From assembly GCF_011764445.1 (NCBI RefSeq), contig NZ_BLPG01000001.1, forward strand, positions 868,001 to 932,000: 64,000 bases of DNA, in the 5' to 3' direction. This DNA comes from Phytohabitans rumicis. GTDB taxonomy: Bacteria > Actinomycetota > Actinomycetes > Mycobacteriales > Micromonosporaceae. Position numbers and translations under genes: made by a program. The notes below the pieces were generated by a model. It did not search any database. It saw nothing but the letters and a program-made list of their open reading frames with translations, and had not been told where the DNA came from. How positions within the stretch are numbered: the first letter of the stretch is position 1; each line of letters opens with the position of its first letter. Of this stretch, positions 27,313-37,406 are shown piece by piece.

Positions 27313-30300
27313 TCGGCATCGACGTCCCGGAAGAGCTGATCCAGGTCGGGCTGATGCTCGGGCTGCTGCGGCTGGAGCATCCCGGCGACCTCGATAGCGT
27401 CGCCCTGGACACCGGGTTCTTCGCCGACCCAGCCGGTGCTCTGTCCGGCCTGGCCTACGACCCTGACCGCCGTGCGGCCGCGCTCGGCCTCGCGGCGAAG
27501 CTGTTCGGTGAGGTCGGCCAGGCACTCGACCTGCCGGAGCTGCCCGAGGGGCAGACCTGGGTGCCGATCGTGCGGCAGGGTTCTGCCGGCCTCTTCGCGA
27601 TCGTGGATGCCGCCGACGGGCGGATCGACCTCGGGATCGGCGGTCGGGCCGCGGTGAGCCGCGACGGCCTCGAGGCCGCCGCGACGGTCGCGCTGCCCAT
27701 CGCCCGCGCCGACCAGGGCGCCGGGGTGTCGTTGCTGCCCGGCACGCCCGACGGCCCGATCCGGCTCGGTGTGGGGGTGCAGCTGCCGCCGCCGGCGCCC
27801 GGCGACCTGGTCTCGCTGGCGGGGATCGCGGTGACGGCCGATCTGCCGACCGCGCCGGGCGGGTCGCCGTCGTTGGTCGTGCGGCTGCGTGGGCTGCGCC
27901 TGCCGGCGTGGCCCGAGCCCCGCGACCGCACGCTCACCGACGACCCGGCCGCGGTCGGCCGGGAGCTGGTCGAGCTGCTGCACGGGCTGCTGGAGGCGCG
28001 CGCCGGGCTCGGTGACGCCGGCGGCGCCAAGCTCCGCGCCCTGCTGGCGCTGCTCGGCCTCGGCGGCCGCGACGGCATCCCGGCGCTGCCGCTCGCCGAT
28101 GTTCTCGACCGCGGCCCGGCGGCGCTGGTCGACTGGCTGCGTTCGCTCGTCGCCCCGGGCACGCCGTGGCCGCTGGTGTCCTGGCTCCGGGCGCTGGCGG
28201 ACCTGCTCGACCTGGAGCTGCCGGACGGCATCGAAGGCTCCGGCACGGCGGCCGACCCGGTGCGCTGGTGCGCCCGGCCGGCCAGCGGTGTCGAGGTGCA
28301 CGTGCGGGTGGTCGTCGAGGAGGCTGGTGGCGCGCTCACGATCCGCCCGAGCGTCGAGGGGTCGCTCCGGACGGGCAGCGCCGCCACCGTTCCGGGGTCG
28401 TTGCGCATGGGCGCCGAGGTGTGTGCCATCACCCTTGGGGCGACGCCCGCGGTGGACTGGCTCCCGCGCCTGGACGCGGCGTTCGAGCTCGCCCGTACCG
28501 GCGGCCCGCTCGTCCGGGTGCCGGCCACTGGCTCCACTGTGGACCTGGAGGTCGGCGTGTTCCGCGCCGGGCTCGCCGCCGGCTCGGACCATCGGCCCGC
28601 GCTCGTCGTGGAGGCTGTCGATGTGACGCTCGACGGCACGGCCTACCCCCGGCTGGATTTGTCCTCTGTGGAGGCTGTCGCCGCCGCGGCGAGCGCGGCG
28701 GCCGGGGACGCGCTGGCCGCCGCGCTGGACGGCTTCTTCGGCGCGGGCAGCGGCCGGGGGCGGGCACTGACCAACCTGCTCGGCCTGACCCGGCCGGTGC
28801 CGGCCGCGCAGCCGTGGCCCGCGCTGCCGGCGGTGCCCGAGCTGTTCGCCGACCCCCTCGGCGCCTGGGCCCGCTACCACGCCGGCCTGCTGGTCGGCGG
28901 GGTGTGGAGCCCGATGGCCGGCGACCTGGCGGTCGTCCTGGGCGCCACCGCCCCGGGGCCGGCCGGCGGCGGGGAGGCGGACCCGTGGCGGCTCGGGCTC
29001 GCCGGTGGCGCCGGCGGCGACCTGGAGCTGCGGCTGTGGCGCTCAGGCCCGGACGCCGCGCCCGGCCTGCACATCGCGGTCGAGTTCGCCCCCGCGCCGG
29101 TGCAGCTGGACGGGCACCACCTGCGGCTGCGCGGGCTGATCCAGCTGGCCCGGGTCGCGCTGCCGGTGACCGCGCCGGACGGGCCGGTCCTGAGCTTCGC
29201 CGACCGTGCGGAGATCCGGCTCGAGCTCGGCGACGACCTGGTCCTCGACGGCCCGGTCGAGGTGCGGGCCGGCGCCGCGTCCGCGGTGGTTGGCTGGCGG
29301 CGGGGCGAGGGCTGGGTGGGCGGCCTGCGCGTCACCGGTGCCGTCGTCACCGCGGGCGGGGAGAGCGTCGCGCTGCCCGACCCGTTCGACCTCGGCACCG
29401 GGCTGCCCGGCCCGGGCAGTCCCGTGTGGTCGGCGCTGGAATGGCTGTTCGCCCGGTGGCTCGCCGGTGCGGCCGGCGGTGCGGCCCGGGCGATCCTGGC
29501 CGGGCTGCTGGGCTGGCTCCCGTCGCGGCGCCTGCGGCTGGGCGGCGACGCCGGCCCCGACCTGGACATCGCCGATCTGGCCGCGGGAGGCTGGCCCCGG
29601 TTTCCGCTGGAGCGGCTGGCCACCGACCCGGTGGCGGCGGTGCGCGACTGGCTCGCGGAGGTGCTGTCGTCGGGCGCGGGTCCGGACCTCGCCGACATGG
29701 CCGTCGGGTTTCTCAACGGGCTGCTCGCCGGTGCCGGCAGTGACGCGGTCGACCTGCGTACGGACGGGGCGGGCACCCGGGCGGAGCCGTGGCGGGTCGG
29801 GCTCACCACGGATCCGCGCGCGCCGGTCGTCCTGGTCTGGCTCGACCCCGACGGCCCGACCATGCGTGAGCTCGACGGCGTCCTGGACACGCTGGTCCCG
29901 GGTGACCTGTCGGCCGGGCTGGACGGCAGCGCACCGCTGCCCGACGAGGCCCGGCTGGCCGGCGTCCTGCGCGTGGCCGCGCGCTTCGACGCGGGGCTCG
30001 GCGCGCTCCTGGCCGGACGGGGCGACGTCGCCCGGGTCCTGTCCGAGCTGCGTACCGGCCTGCGGGACACCGACGGCCTCGTGCCGGCCGCCGCGCAGGC
30101 CGCCGCCGGCGACGTCCGCGGCGCCACCCTGGACGGGGTCACGCATCTCGGCGCACCCGCGGCGTTCAATGTGGACAGTCACGCGCCGGACGCCGAGCCG
30201 GAGCGGGTGGTGTACGTCGCGGCGCCGCTGCCCGGCGTGAGCCCCTGGCCGGGACAGCCGGCCGGCCCCGACCCACGCCTGCTCGACCTGCGCGCCGCCG

Positions 30301-33300
30301 GGGTGCCGCCGGAGGCGTTCGGCTTCGCGGGGCTGGCCGGGCCGGGCCCGTGGTGGGTGCTGCTGCCGACCCGCGCGGATGCCGGCGGAGCGGACGCGGT
30401 GGCGGCCCGGCTGCGGGCGGCGGTGCGGGCGATCCGGGCCGCGTCGCCGGGCCCTGTCACGCTCGTGGCGCACTCCGTGGCCGGGCACGCCGCCCGCGCG
30501 GTGTGGGCCAGCGGCGACGCCGAGTCGCTGGTCACGCTCGGCACGCCGTACGCCGCGGCGGTGCCGACGGACGCGGCGGCCGAGGCGGTCCAGCTTCTGC
30601 GCGGGCTCACCGCATCGCTGCCCGGTGCGCCCGACGCGGACCTGCGGCGGCTGCTGGACCTGCTGCGTACCCGCGCCGCCGTGCTCGGGGAGAGCCAGGC
30701 GGACGATGCCGGAGTGCCGGCGGCGCACCCGTTCCCGGTCGCTGACCTGACTGCGGCTCCGCTTCCCGCCGCACCGGCGGGGGCGGCGGCGCCGGTGGCG
30801 CTGCGGACCTCGTGTACCGATGTCGACCTGCACCGAGGTGTCGCCGCGGCGGTCCGCGCCGCCGCCGCGCGGGTGCGTTCGCTGCTGCCCCATGCGGCGG
30901 CCGGCCGGACCCGGGCGCCGGTCACCCACCTCGGCCTCGGCTTGGCCGCCGGCTGGCCGGCGCCGGAAGCGCCCGGCACCGATCCAGGCGGGCTACGGAC
31001 CGAGATCAAGGTACGCCTCGACGGCTGCCGGGTGCCGCTGCGGGGCGGCGGGGGCGTCCAGCCGGTGCCCCGGATCGCGGTCCAAGCCGCGCTGTGGCGC
31101 GACGGCGGCTGGCTGGTCGGGTCGGCGAGCTCCGGCGCGGACCCGCGGCTGCGCCGCCTCGACCTCGACCTGACCATCGACCGGTCCGCCGGCGGGGTAC
31201 CGGACATCCGGGCGTCGCTCGCCCTGCACGACGCCGGGTTGACCGGCATCGACCACGGGCGACTCGACCTCCCACCCGGGCCGCTCGATGGCGTGGCCCG
31301 GGCCCTGCTCGGCGAGGTGTCCGCGGCCCTGTCGCCGGCGCCGGCCACCGGCCCCATCCGGGACCTGCTCGACGTCCTGGCCGCCCTTGGCGTCGCCAGC
31401 GTCGATGGCGCCGGCACCGTGGCGCTGCACGGCGACCCGCTGGAGCGGATCCTCGTCGACACCGCCGGCTACCTCGGCACCCACCTCGCCGGTGAGCCCG
31501 CCCGCACGCGCCTGCTGGCCGCCCTCGGCCGGCTCCTCGGCGCGGCGCCGGGCCAGCCGCCCGGCCGCCCGCTCGGGCCGGACTTCCATCTGTCTATTGT
31601 GGACGGATCCGAGGTCACCGTCGGTACCGCGGACGGCGGCGTCCTGCTGGGCGGGCTGATCCGGCTCGCCGGACGGGTCACTCTCGGACCGTCCGCCCGG
31701 GTACGCGGAGAGCTGCGCCTCGGCAGCGGCACCGCGCTCGTGGTGGCGACCGACAGCGCGGCCGGCCCGGCGACGGTGCGGCTGGAGGTCGCGGCCGGGC
31801 GGCCGGAGCCGGACCGGATCCCGATCGCGCCCGTGCTCGACGCGGATGCCCTCGCGGGCCGCCTCGGCGCGGCGGCCGCCGCTGAGCTGCTACGCGGCGC
31901 GCTGGAGTGGGCCCGCGAACGGGAGGCCCGGCTCGACCCGTTGCTGGCCGCGCTCGGGCTCCTGCTGCCCGGATCGCCGCCGGCCGTGCGCAGCCCCGTC
32001 GAGCTGCTTCTCGACCCGGGCGGCTGGCTGACCGGCCCGGCGGCGCTGGGCGACCCGGCCCGTCCGGGCGTGCTGGCCCCCGCGAAGCTCGCGGCGCTGG
32101 CGGCAGCGGCCGGCCAGCTGCTCGGGCAGCCGGCCGGCGGCAGTCCCGGGCCGGCACCGCTCGGCCTGCCGGGCGGCGGGACGCTGGCCGTCGCGGAGGA
32201 CGGCGACGGGCTCGTGGTGACCGTGCGGATCCGGCCGGCTCCCACCGGCGGGCTCGGCGCCGACGTCGCGCTCATCGTCCGCGTGGCGCCGGGTCCGGTG
32301 GTCCGGACCACCGTCCGGGCGGCCGTGCGGCGCACCGGCACGGCCGGCTTCCGCGACGCCGGCCTGGAGCTGGAGGCCGGGCAGGTCACCACCCTCACCG
32401 TCCGGCTCACCCCGGTGGACCCGGCCGCCGCCGAGCTGGTGCTGCCGCTGCTGCCGCAGGCGCCCGGGCTCGGCGCGCTCACCGAGCTGGCCGCGATCGG
32501 CGCGGTCGGGTACGCGCTGCCCAGGCTGCTGGAGGCCCTGACCGGCGCCGGCGCCGGCGACCCGCGGATGGCTCAGCTCGGCGCGGCGCTCGGCCAGCTC
32601 GGCGACGCCCTGGACATCCGGGACGCCGCGAGCGGAGCGTTCCGGATCGGCGAGCTGCGGCGGCTCGCGGCCGACCCGCCCAGCGAGCTGGCCACCCGGT
32701 TCCGGGCACGACCGGCCGCCACCATCGGGGCGCTGCGGGCGCTGGTCGCGGCGGTCACCGGCACACCGGCCGGCGCCGGTCCACTGTGGAGCGGTGCGGG
32801 CGGGAGGGTCGCGGTCGACGTCGCCGCCACCGGCACAGGCTCGCCGGAGGTGCGGCTGCGCGCCACCGCCCTCGTACCGGTCGACGGGATCACCGCGGGC
32901 GGCGAGGCCGCGGTCAACGCTGCCGGCCTGGCCGCCGCACGCCTGTCGGTGACCGCGACAGATGCCGACGCTCTCCTTCCCGGCCCGGTCGACCTACTTC
33001 CGTTCGTGGCGGTGACTCTCGGCCCGGCGCTGCCCGAAACGTTCGAGGTCGGCCTCTGGCTCGACCCGCCGGCCCGGACGACCCGCGACGCGCTGCTGAT
33101 CCGGGTCACGTTCGGGGTCGGCACGCAGGTCCTGCACCGGCGGGTCACCCCGGCCGGCACCACCGACAGCACCAACCTGGCCACCGCGGTGCCCGCGCTC
33201 GTCCGCCGCCTGGCGGTCCCGCTCGCCGCCGACTTCGCCCTGGCCCGGCCGGCCCTGCGGGACCTGCTCGCGACGAGCGTCGGCACCCAGCGGATTGGCG

Positions 33301-36300
33301 ACATCCTCGTCGCGGCCGGGGTGCTCGCCGCGGACGGGGCCGGGTGGCGGCTCGCCGACGGGCTGATGGACCAGCTGACCATCCGCGCGCCGCGCGCCGT
33401 GGCCGAGTTGCTCATAGCGGCCGGAGGTCCGCGGCTCGGCCCGTTCCAGCTGGCCGTCCGCGCCGAGACCGGCCCGCCGGTGCCGGCCGGCTCGATCCGG
33501 TACGTGCTGCGCGTCGCACTGCTGGACCCGATCGAGCCGCCAGCGGTCGGCGGGCTGATCCTGTCCGTCGAGGGCGACGACGCCTGGGATCCGCCGTTGC
33601 CCGGGCCGGCGGGCGACCACCTCGAACTGTCGATCCTCGAGCTGCCCGCCGACCCGTTCGCACCGGGCGCCACCGTCCGGGCCACCCCGGCGGTCCGGCT
33701 GCGCGGCCTGGGCCTGCGGGTCAGGGCCGAGCAGGGCCCGCTGGTCGACTTCGGGGTACGGGTCGGCAGCATCGGGCTGCACGTCGCGTTCGCCCAGGAC
33801 GCCGGCGGGTTCGGGTACGGCGGCGCGCGGCTGATCGTCGACGGCCTCGCGATCGACCTGGGCAGCGCCGGCGGCGGTAACCCGGTCGCCGGCAAGGTGC
33901 TCTCGCCCGGGCCCGGCGCCGGCGGCGATCCGGAGCCGGTCGCCCCGGGCTTCAGCGCGCAGCTGCGGGTCTTCAAGGAGGGCACCGGGCCGGTCGGCGT
34001 CACCGTGCGGGCCGGGCTGGGCCCGGGGCCCTGGTGGATCCCGATCCAGCGCTCGTTCGGCCCGGTGTACGTCGCGCAGGTCGGGCTCGACGTGACCACC
34101 GCCGGCGGCCGGCCCGCCGAGGTGAGCCTGCTCATCGACGGCGGGGCCACGCTCGGTGGGCTCGCGGTCGGGGTCGACGACCTGGAGCTGATCGTCCCGT
34201 GGGCGACCGCGGCCAATCCGCTCACCTGGCGCGTCGACCTGGCCGGGCTGGCTGTCGCGTACCAGAACGGCGGCATCGCACTGGCCGGCGGGCTGCGCAA
34301 GCTCGAACGGCTGGGCGGTGTCGAGTACGCCGGCATGCTGGTGCTGCGGGCCGCCGGTTTCGGCCTCGACGTGATCGGCTCGTGGGGCGAGTTCCCCGTG
34401 CCGGGCGGCGGTGGCGGGCGCTACACGTCGCTGTTCATCTTCGGCGCCCTGTCCGCGCCGCTCGGCGGGCCACCCCCGTTCTTCGTCACCGGCATCGGCG
34501 CCGGGGTCGGCATCAACCGCGCCCTCGCGGTGCCCGACGACCTCGCCGAGGTGACCGACTTCCCGCTCGTCGAGGCGATGAGCCCGGGCAACGCGCTCGC
34601 CCAGGATCCGATGGCCGCGCTGGAGGAGATCGCCCGCGCGTTCCCGCCGTCCCGGGGCGCCTTCTGGCTCGCGGCCGGGGTGCGGTTCACCAGCTTCACC
34701 GTGGTCGAGTCGGTCGCCGTCCTGGCCGTGGCCGTCGGCGACGGCGTCGAGGTCGTCATCCTCGGCACCTCCCGGATGGGGCTGCCCAACCCCTCCACCC
34801 CGCTCGTCATGATCGAACTGGCCCTCAAGGCGCGGTTCTCCACCCGCGAGGGTGTGCTGTCGATCCAGGCGCAGCTGACCGAAAACTCCTGGCTGCTCAA
34901 CCCGGGCTGCCGGCTCACCGGCGGGTTCGCGTTCGTGATCTGGTTCCGCACCGGCGAGTTGCTGCTCACCCTCGGCGGCTACCACCCGCGCTTCCAGCGG
35001 CCTGAGCGCTACCCGGTCGTACCCCGGCTAGGTCTACAGTGGAGTGTCAGCCAGAACATCGTGGTCAAGGGCGAGGCGTACTTCGCGCTCACCTCCACCG
35101 CGGTGATGGCCGGCGGGCGCATCGAGGTCGGCTTCGACGGCGGCTTCGTACACGCCACCTTCACCGCCGGCGTCGACGCGATCGTCTCCTGGGATCCGGC
35201 CTGGTACGACGTGACCGTCTACGTCCAGGTCAGCGCCAGCCTCGAGATCGAGATCGACCTGTGGATCCTGGGCACGATCCGGATCTGGATCGGTTTCTCC
35301 ATCGGCGCGGAGCTGCACGTCTGGGGTCCGCGGCTGCGTGGCGAGGCGATCATCGACCTCGACCTCGTCCGGTTCGCGGTGCCGTTCGGCGCCAGCGACG
35401 CCCCGATCGGCCCCGAGCCGCTGGGCTGGTCCGCGTTCCACGACAAGTACCTCGTGGCCGGCGACCCGACCGGCCGGACGATGGACCTGATGGTCACCGC
35501 CGGGCTGCACGTGCCCGACCCGGGCGGCCCGGGCGGCCCGGCCAACGACGGCAGCCCGGACCGGCCGTACCAGCTCGGGCCGGAGTTCGCCCTCACGTCC
35601 AGCACCCGCACGGCGGCCAACCAGGTCAACGAGCAGCCGTTCACCGGCCTGCCGCTCGACCTCGTACCGATGCGGGTGGAGCGGATCGCGTCCCGCCACA
35701 CCGTCCGGATCGTCGACGACGAGACCGGCGTCGAGGTCCCGGCGGACCGCAGACCCCAGGTCACCGCGCTGAGCGGCCCCGTACCGGACGGCATCTGGCG
35801 GCTGCCCGAACCCGGCGACATGGGCGAGGACGGCGTCCACCCGGCGTTCACCGGCGCGCGGCTGGCGGCCGTGCCGGCGCTCGCCGGCGACGCGCAGGAC
35901 GGCACCATCGACGACGTCGAGGGCGGCGACGCCCATCCGCTGCCGCTGCGCGACCACCGCGACCCGGGCCAGACGCTCAGCCAGGCCATGGCGGCGGCCG
36001 CGCAGTGGGCGGCCACCCAGCAGCAGGCCGATGCCTTCGAGGTGACCGCGGCCGCGCTGGCCGGTGCCGCGTTGCACGGCGTCGCCGGTGCGGCCCTGGC
36101 CCGCTGCCTCGGCGCCCGTACGGCGCGCACGGCAGCCGCCGGACCCAGCGGGTACGCGCTGCGGCTGCTCGCCGCCGACCGGGTGGCCCCGCCGCAGCTG
36201 GCCCGGATCACGACCGGCATCGTCGCGCCGCTTTCCGCACCGGTGCCGGTCACGCCGGCGGAGCCGCCCGCGCAGCCCCAGATCCCCATACCGGGCGCGC

Positions 36301-37406
36301 CGCGGCTGGCGGCCCTGCTCTGGCCGCAGCCGGCACGCACGCTCCCGACCACGGGCCGGACCACGGTCGGCTCGTGGGGCGGGCAGGTCCGGCGCCGGCC
36401 GCCGCCGACCATCGAGGAGGCGCGGGCCGGGCTGCCGCCGCTGGCCGCACACCTGCACCTGCTGCCGCCGCAGCTGGGCGCGACGACCAAGGGCACGCTG
36501 AGCGGCCGGGACCCGGCCAGCCGGTTCCGGCGGGCCGGGACGAGCCGCGAGTGGCGCCGTGAGGTGCTGGCCGACCCGCGTCCCCGGGCCCTCGACGCCG
36601 CCCTCGCCACCGGCGTGACCCTGCCGGCCGGGCAGATCCAGGTCTGGCACGTGCCCAGGGCCGGCGCCGACCGGAGCGCGCAGCGGCCGGTCCTGACCGT
36701 CGGCGGCAACCAACTGGTCCGGGTCGTCGCCCTCGGCCGGACCGGCGCCGCCCTCGACGACCGGGAGCTGACCCAGGGCAGCGTGCTGATCCCACTCGGC
36801 GCACAGCGGGTGGCGGTCATCGGCACCGGCCGCACCGCCGCCGCCCGCGGGCTCTCCGGCTGGTACGCGGGCGCCGTCCTGGCCCGGGTGCACGGCTCGA
36901 CCTGCGTACTCCCCGGCGGGCTGCTGAGGGCGGACGCGCCGCCGTCGCTGCGCGGCCGCGCCGCGGTCGACGCCGCGCTGGTGCCCGGCGCCGAGGCGGT
37001 TCGCGGCACCGGCGTCACCCGCACCCGCCTGCCCGCCGACACGAGCTGCGTTGTCGTGGTGCTCGACGTGCCGGCCGCCGGGCTGCCGCCGGCCGAGGGC
37101 CTCCTGCTTGGCCTCGATGGCGCCACCCAGCCGCTCGACGCCGCGAAGGTGCCGCTCCCGCCGCGCGCGGTCGTCACCGGCTCCCGCGCGTACCTGTTCT
37201 TCGACGTCACGCCCGGCGGCGGCCCGGTGACGGTCACCGTCGGCCGGGACCGCGACTGGACCCTGGCCGGCGTGCTGGGGGCGGCGCGGCCGGCCGACCT
37301 CGTGGCCCGGGAGGTGCGCCGCAGGGGCCTGGACGCCCTGCTCGCGCCACTGACCGAACGCGCGCCGCGCTCCTCCACCCTGAGCTGGACAGGAGCCACT
37401 CCATGA
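27309..37406 (+). CDS. Giant ~3,365-aa protein with lipase-like motif and DUF6603-like region
   Basis: GTG 27309 overlaps the previous stop; one uninterrupted frame of 10.1 kb. The first ~2,200 residues contain repeated beta-rich blocks separated by helical pairs of the kind LADVLDRGPAALVDWL and LERLATDPVAAVRDWL. Around Ser1056 a PGAP1/lipase-like elbow, VTLVAHSVAGHAARA, is preceded by VVYVAAPLPGVSPWPG, suggesting an embedded alpha/beta-hydrolase-like domain. Roughly residues 2,215-2,700 (GPPPFFVTGIGAGVGINRAL, LGGYHPRFQRPERYPVVPRL, AYFALTSTAVMAGG) resemble DUF6603. No signal peptide or transmembrane helices are obvious. Function unknown; a large scaffold or assembly component is an inference. 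Confidence 0.85.
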   Translation: MIGIDVPEELIQVGLMLGLLRLEHPGDLDSVALDTGFFADPAGALSGLAYDPDRRAAALGLAAKLFGEVGQALDLPELPEGQTWVPIVRQGSAGLFAIVDAADGRIDLGIGGRAAVSRDGLEAAATVALPIARADQGAGVSLLPGTPDGPIRLGVGVQLPPPAPGDLVSLAGIAVTADLPTAPGGSPSLVVRLRGLRLPAWPEPRDRTLTDDPAAVGRELVELLHGLLEARAGLGDAGGAKLRALLALLGLGGRDGIPALPLADVLDRGPAALVDWLRSLVAPGTPWPLVSWLRALADLLDLELPDGIEGSGTAADPVRWCARPASGVEVHVRVVVEEAGGALTIRPSVEGSLRTGSAATVPGSLRMGAEVCAITLGATPAVDWLPRLDAAFELARTGGPLVRVPATGSTVDLEVGVFRAGLAAGSDHRPALVVEAVDVTLDGTAYPRLDLSSVEAVAAAASAAAGDALAAALDGFFGAGSGRGRALTNLLGLTRPVPAAQPWPALPAVPELFADPLGAWARYHAGLLVGGVWSPMAGDLAVVLGATAPGPAGGGEADPWRLGLAGGAGGDLELRLWRSGPDAAPGLHIAVEFAPAPVQLDGHHLRLRGLIQLARVALPVTAPDGPVLSFADRAEIRLELGDDLVLDGPVEVRAGAASAVVGWRRGEGWVGGLRVTGAVVTAGGESVALPDPFDLGTGLPGPGSPVWSALEWLFARWLAGAAGGAARAILAGLLGWLPSRRLRLGGDAGPDLDIADLAAGGWPRFPLERLATDPVAAVRDWLAEVLSSGAGPDLADMAVGFLNGLLAGAGSDAVDLRTDGAGTRAEPWRVGLTTDPRAPVVLVWLDPDGPTMRELDGVLDTLVPGDLSAGLDGSAPLPDEARLAGVLRVAARFDAGLGALLAGRGDVARVLSELRTGLRDTDGLVPAAAQAAAGDVRGATLDGVTHLGAPAAFNVDSHAPDAEPERVVYVAAPLPGVSPWPGQPAGPDPRLLDLRAAGVPPEAFGFAGLAGPGPWWVLLPTRADAGGADAVAARLRAAVRAIRAASPGPVTLVAHSVAGHAARAVWASGDAESLVTLGTPYAAAVPTDAAAEAVQLLRGLTASLPGAPDADLRRLLDLLRTRAAVLGESQADDAGVPAAHPFPVADLTAAPLPAAPAGAAAPVALRTSCTDVDLHRGVAAAVRAAAARVRSLLPHAAAGRTRAPVTHLGLGLAAGWPAPEAPGTDPGGLRTEIKVRLDGCRVPLRGGGGVQPVPRIAVQAALWRDGGWLVGSASSGADPRLRRLDLDLTIDRSAGGVPDIRASLALHDAGLTGIDHGRLDLPPGPLDGVARALLGEVSAALSPAPATGPIRDLLDVLAALGVASVDGAGTVALHGDPLERILVDTAGYLGTHLAGEPARTRLLAALGRLLGAAPGQPPGRPLGPDFHLSIVDGSEVTVGTADGGVLLGGLIRLAGRVTLGPSARVRGELRLGSGTALVVATDSAAGPATVRLEVAAGRPEPDRIPIAPVLDADALAGRLGAAAAAELLRGALEWAREREARLDPLLAALGLLLPGSPPAVRSPVELLLDPGGWLTGPAALGDPARPGVLAPAKLAALAAAAGQLLGQPAGGSPGPAPLGLPGGGTLAVAEDGDGLVVTVRIRPAPTGGLGADVALIVRVAPGPVVRTTVRAAVRRTGTAGFRDAGLELEAGQVTTLTVRLTPVDPAAAELVLPLLPQAPGLGALTELAAIGAVGYALPRLLEALTGAGAGDPRMAQLGAALGQLGDALDIRDAASGAFRIGELRRLAADPPSELATRFRARPAATIGALRALVAAVTGTPAGAGPLWSGAGGRVAVDVAATGTGSPEVRLRATALVPVDGITAGGEAAVNAAGLAAARLSVTATDADALLPGPVDLLPFVAVTLGPALPETFEVGLWLDPPARTTRDALLIRVTFGVGTQVLHRRVTPAGTTDSTNLATAVPALVRRLAVPLAADFALARPALRDLLATSVGTQRIGDILVAAGVLAADGAGWRLADGLMDQLTIRAPRAVAELLIAAGGPRLGPFQLAVRAETGPPVPAGSIRYVLRVALLDPIEPPAVGGLILSVEGDDAWDPPLPGPAGDHLELSILELPADPFAPGATVRATPAVRLRGLGLRVRAEQGPLVDFGVRVGSIGLHVAFAQDAGGFGYGGARLIVDGLAIDLGSAGGGNPVAGKVLSPGPGAGGDPEPVAPGFSAQLRVFKEGTGPVGVTVRAGLGPGPWWIPIQRSFGPVYVAQVGLDVTTAGGRPAEVSLLIDGGATLGGLAVGVDDLELIVPWATAANPLTWRVDLAGLAVAYQNGGIALAGGLRKLERLGGVEYAGMLVLRAAGFGLDVIGSWGEFPVPGGGGGRYTSLFIFGALSAPLGGPPPFFVTGIGAGVGINRALAVPDDLAEVTDFPLVEAMSPGNALAQDPMAALEEIARAFPPSRGAFWLAAGVRFTSFTVVESVAVLAVAVGDGVEVVILGTSRMGLPNPSTPLVMIELALKARFSTREGVLSIQAQLTENSWLLNPGCRLTGGFAFVIWFRTGELLLTLGGYHPRFQRPERYPVVPRLGLQWSVSQNIVVKGEAYFALTSTAVMAGGRIEVGFDGGFVHATFTAGVDAIVSWDPAWYDVTVYVQVSASLEIEIDLWILGTIRIWIGFSIGAELHVWGPRLRGEAIIDLDLVRFAVPFGASDAPIGPEPLGWSAFHDKYLVAGDPTGRTMDLMVTAGLHVPDPGGPGGPANDGSPDRPYQLGPEFALTSSTRTAANQVNEQPFTGLPLDLVPMRVERIASRHTVRIVDDETGVEVPADRRPQVTALSGPVPDGIWRLPEPGDMGEDGVHPAFTGARLAAVPALAGDAQDGTIDDVEGGDAHPLPLRDHRDPGQTLSQAMAAAAQWAATQQQADAFEVTAAALAGAALHGVAGAALARCLGARTARTAAAGPSGYALRLLAADRVAPPQLARITTGIVAPLSAPVPVTPAEPPAQPQIPIPGAPRLAALLWPQPARTLPTTGRTTVGSWGGQVRRRPPPTIEEARAGLPPLAAHLHLLPPQLGATTKGTLSGRDPASRFRRAGTSREWRREVLADPRPRALDAALATGVTLPAGQIQVWHVPRAGADRSAQRPVLTVGGNQLVRVVALGRTGAALDDRELTQGSVLIPLGAQRVAVIGTGRTAAARGLSGWYAGAVLARVHGSTCVLPGGLLRADAPPSLRGRAAVDAALVPGAEAVRGTGVTRTRLPADTSCVVVVLDVPAAGLPPAEGLLLGLDGATQPLDAAKVPLPPRAVVTGSRAYLFFDVTPGGGPVTVTVGRDRDWTLAGVLGAARPADLVAREVRRRGLDALLAPLTERAPRSSTLSWTGATP

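Noticed and set aside
32994-37399. Several 600-700-codon frames on the minus strand opposite the giant gene
   Set aside because: High-GC shadow frames: low-complexity Arg/Pro/Ser-rich products, no start signals. The + strand frame is continuous and coupled at both ends.
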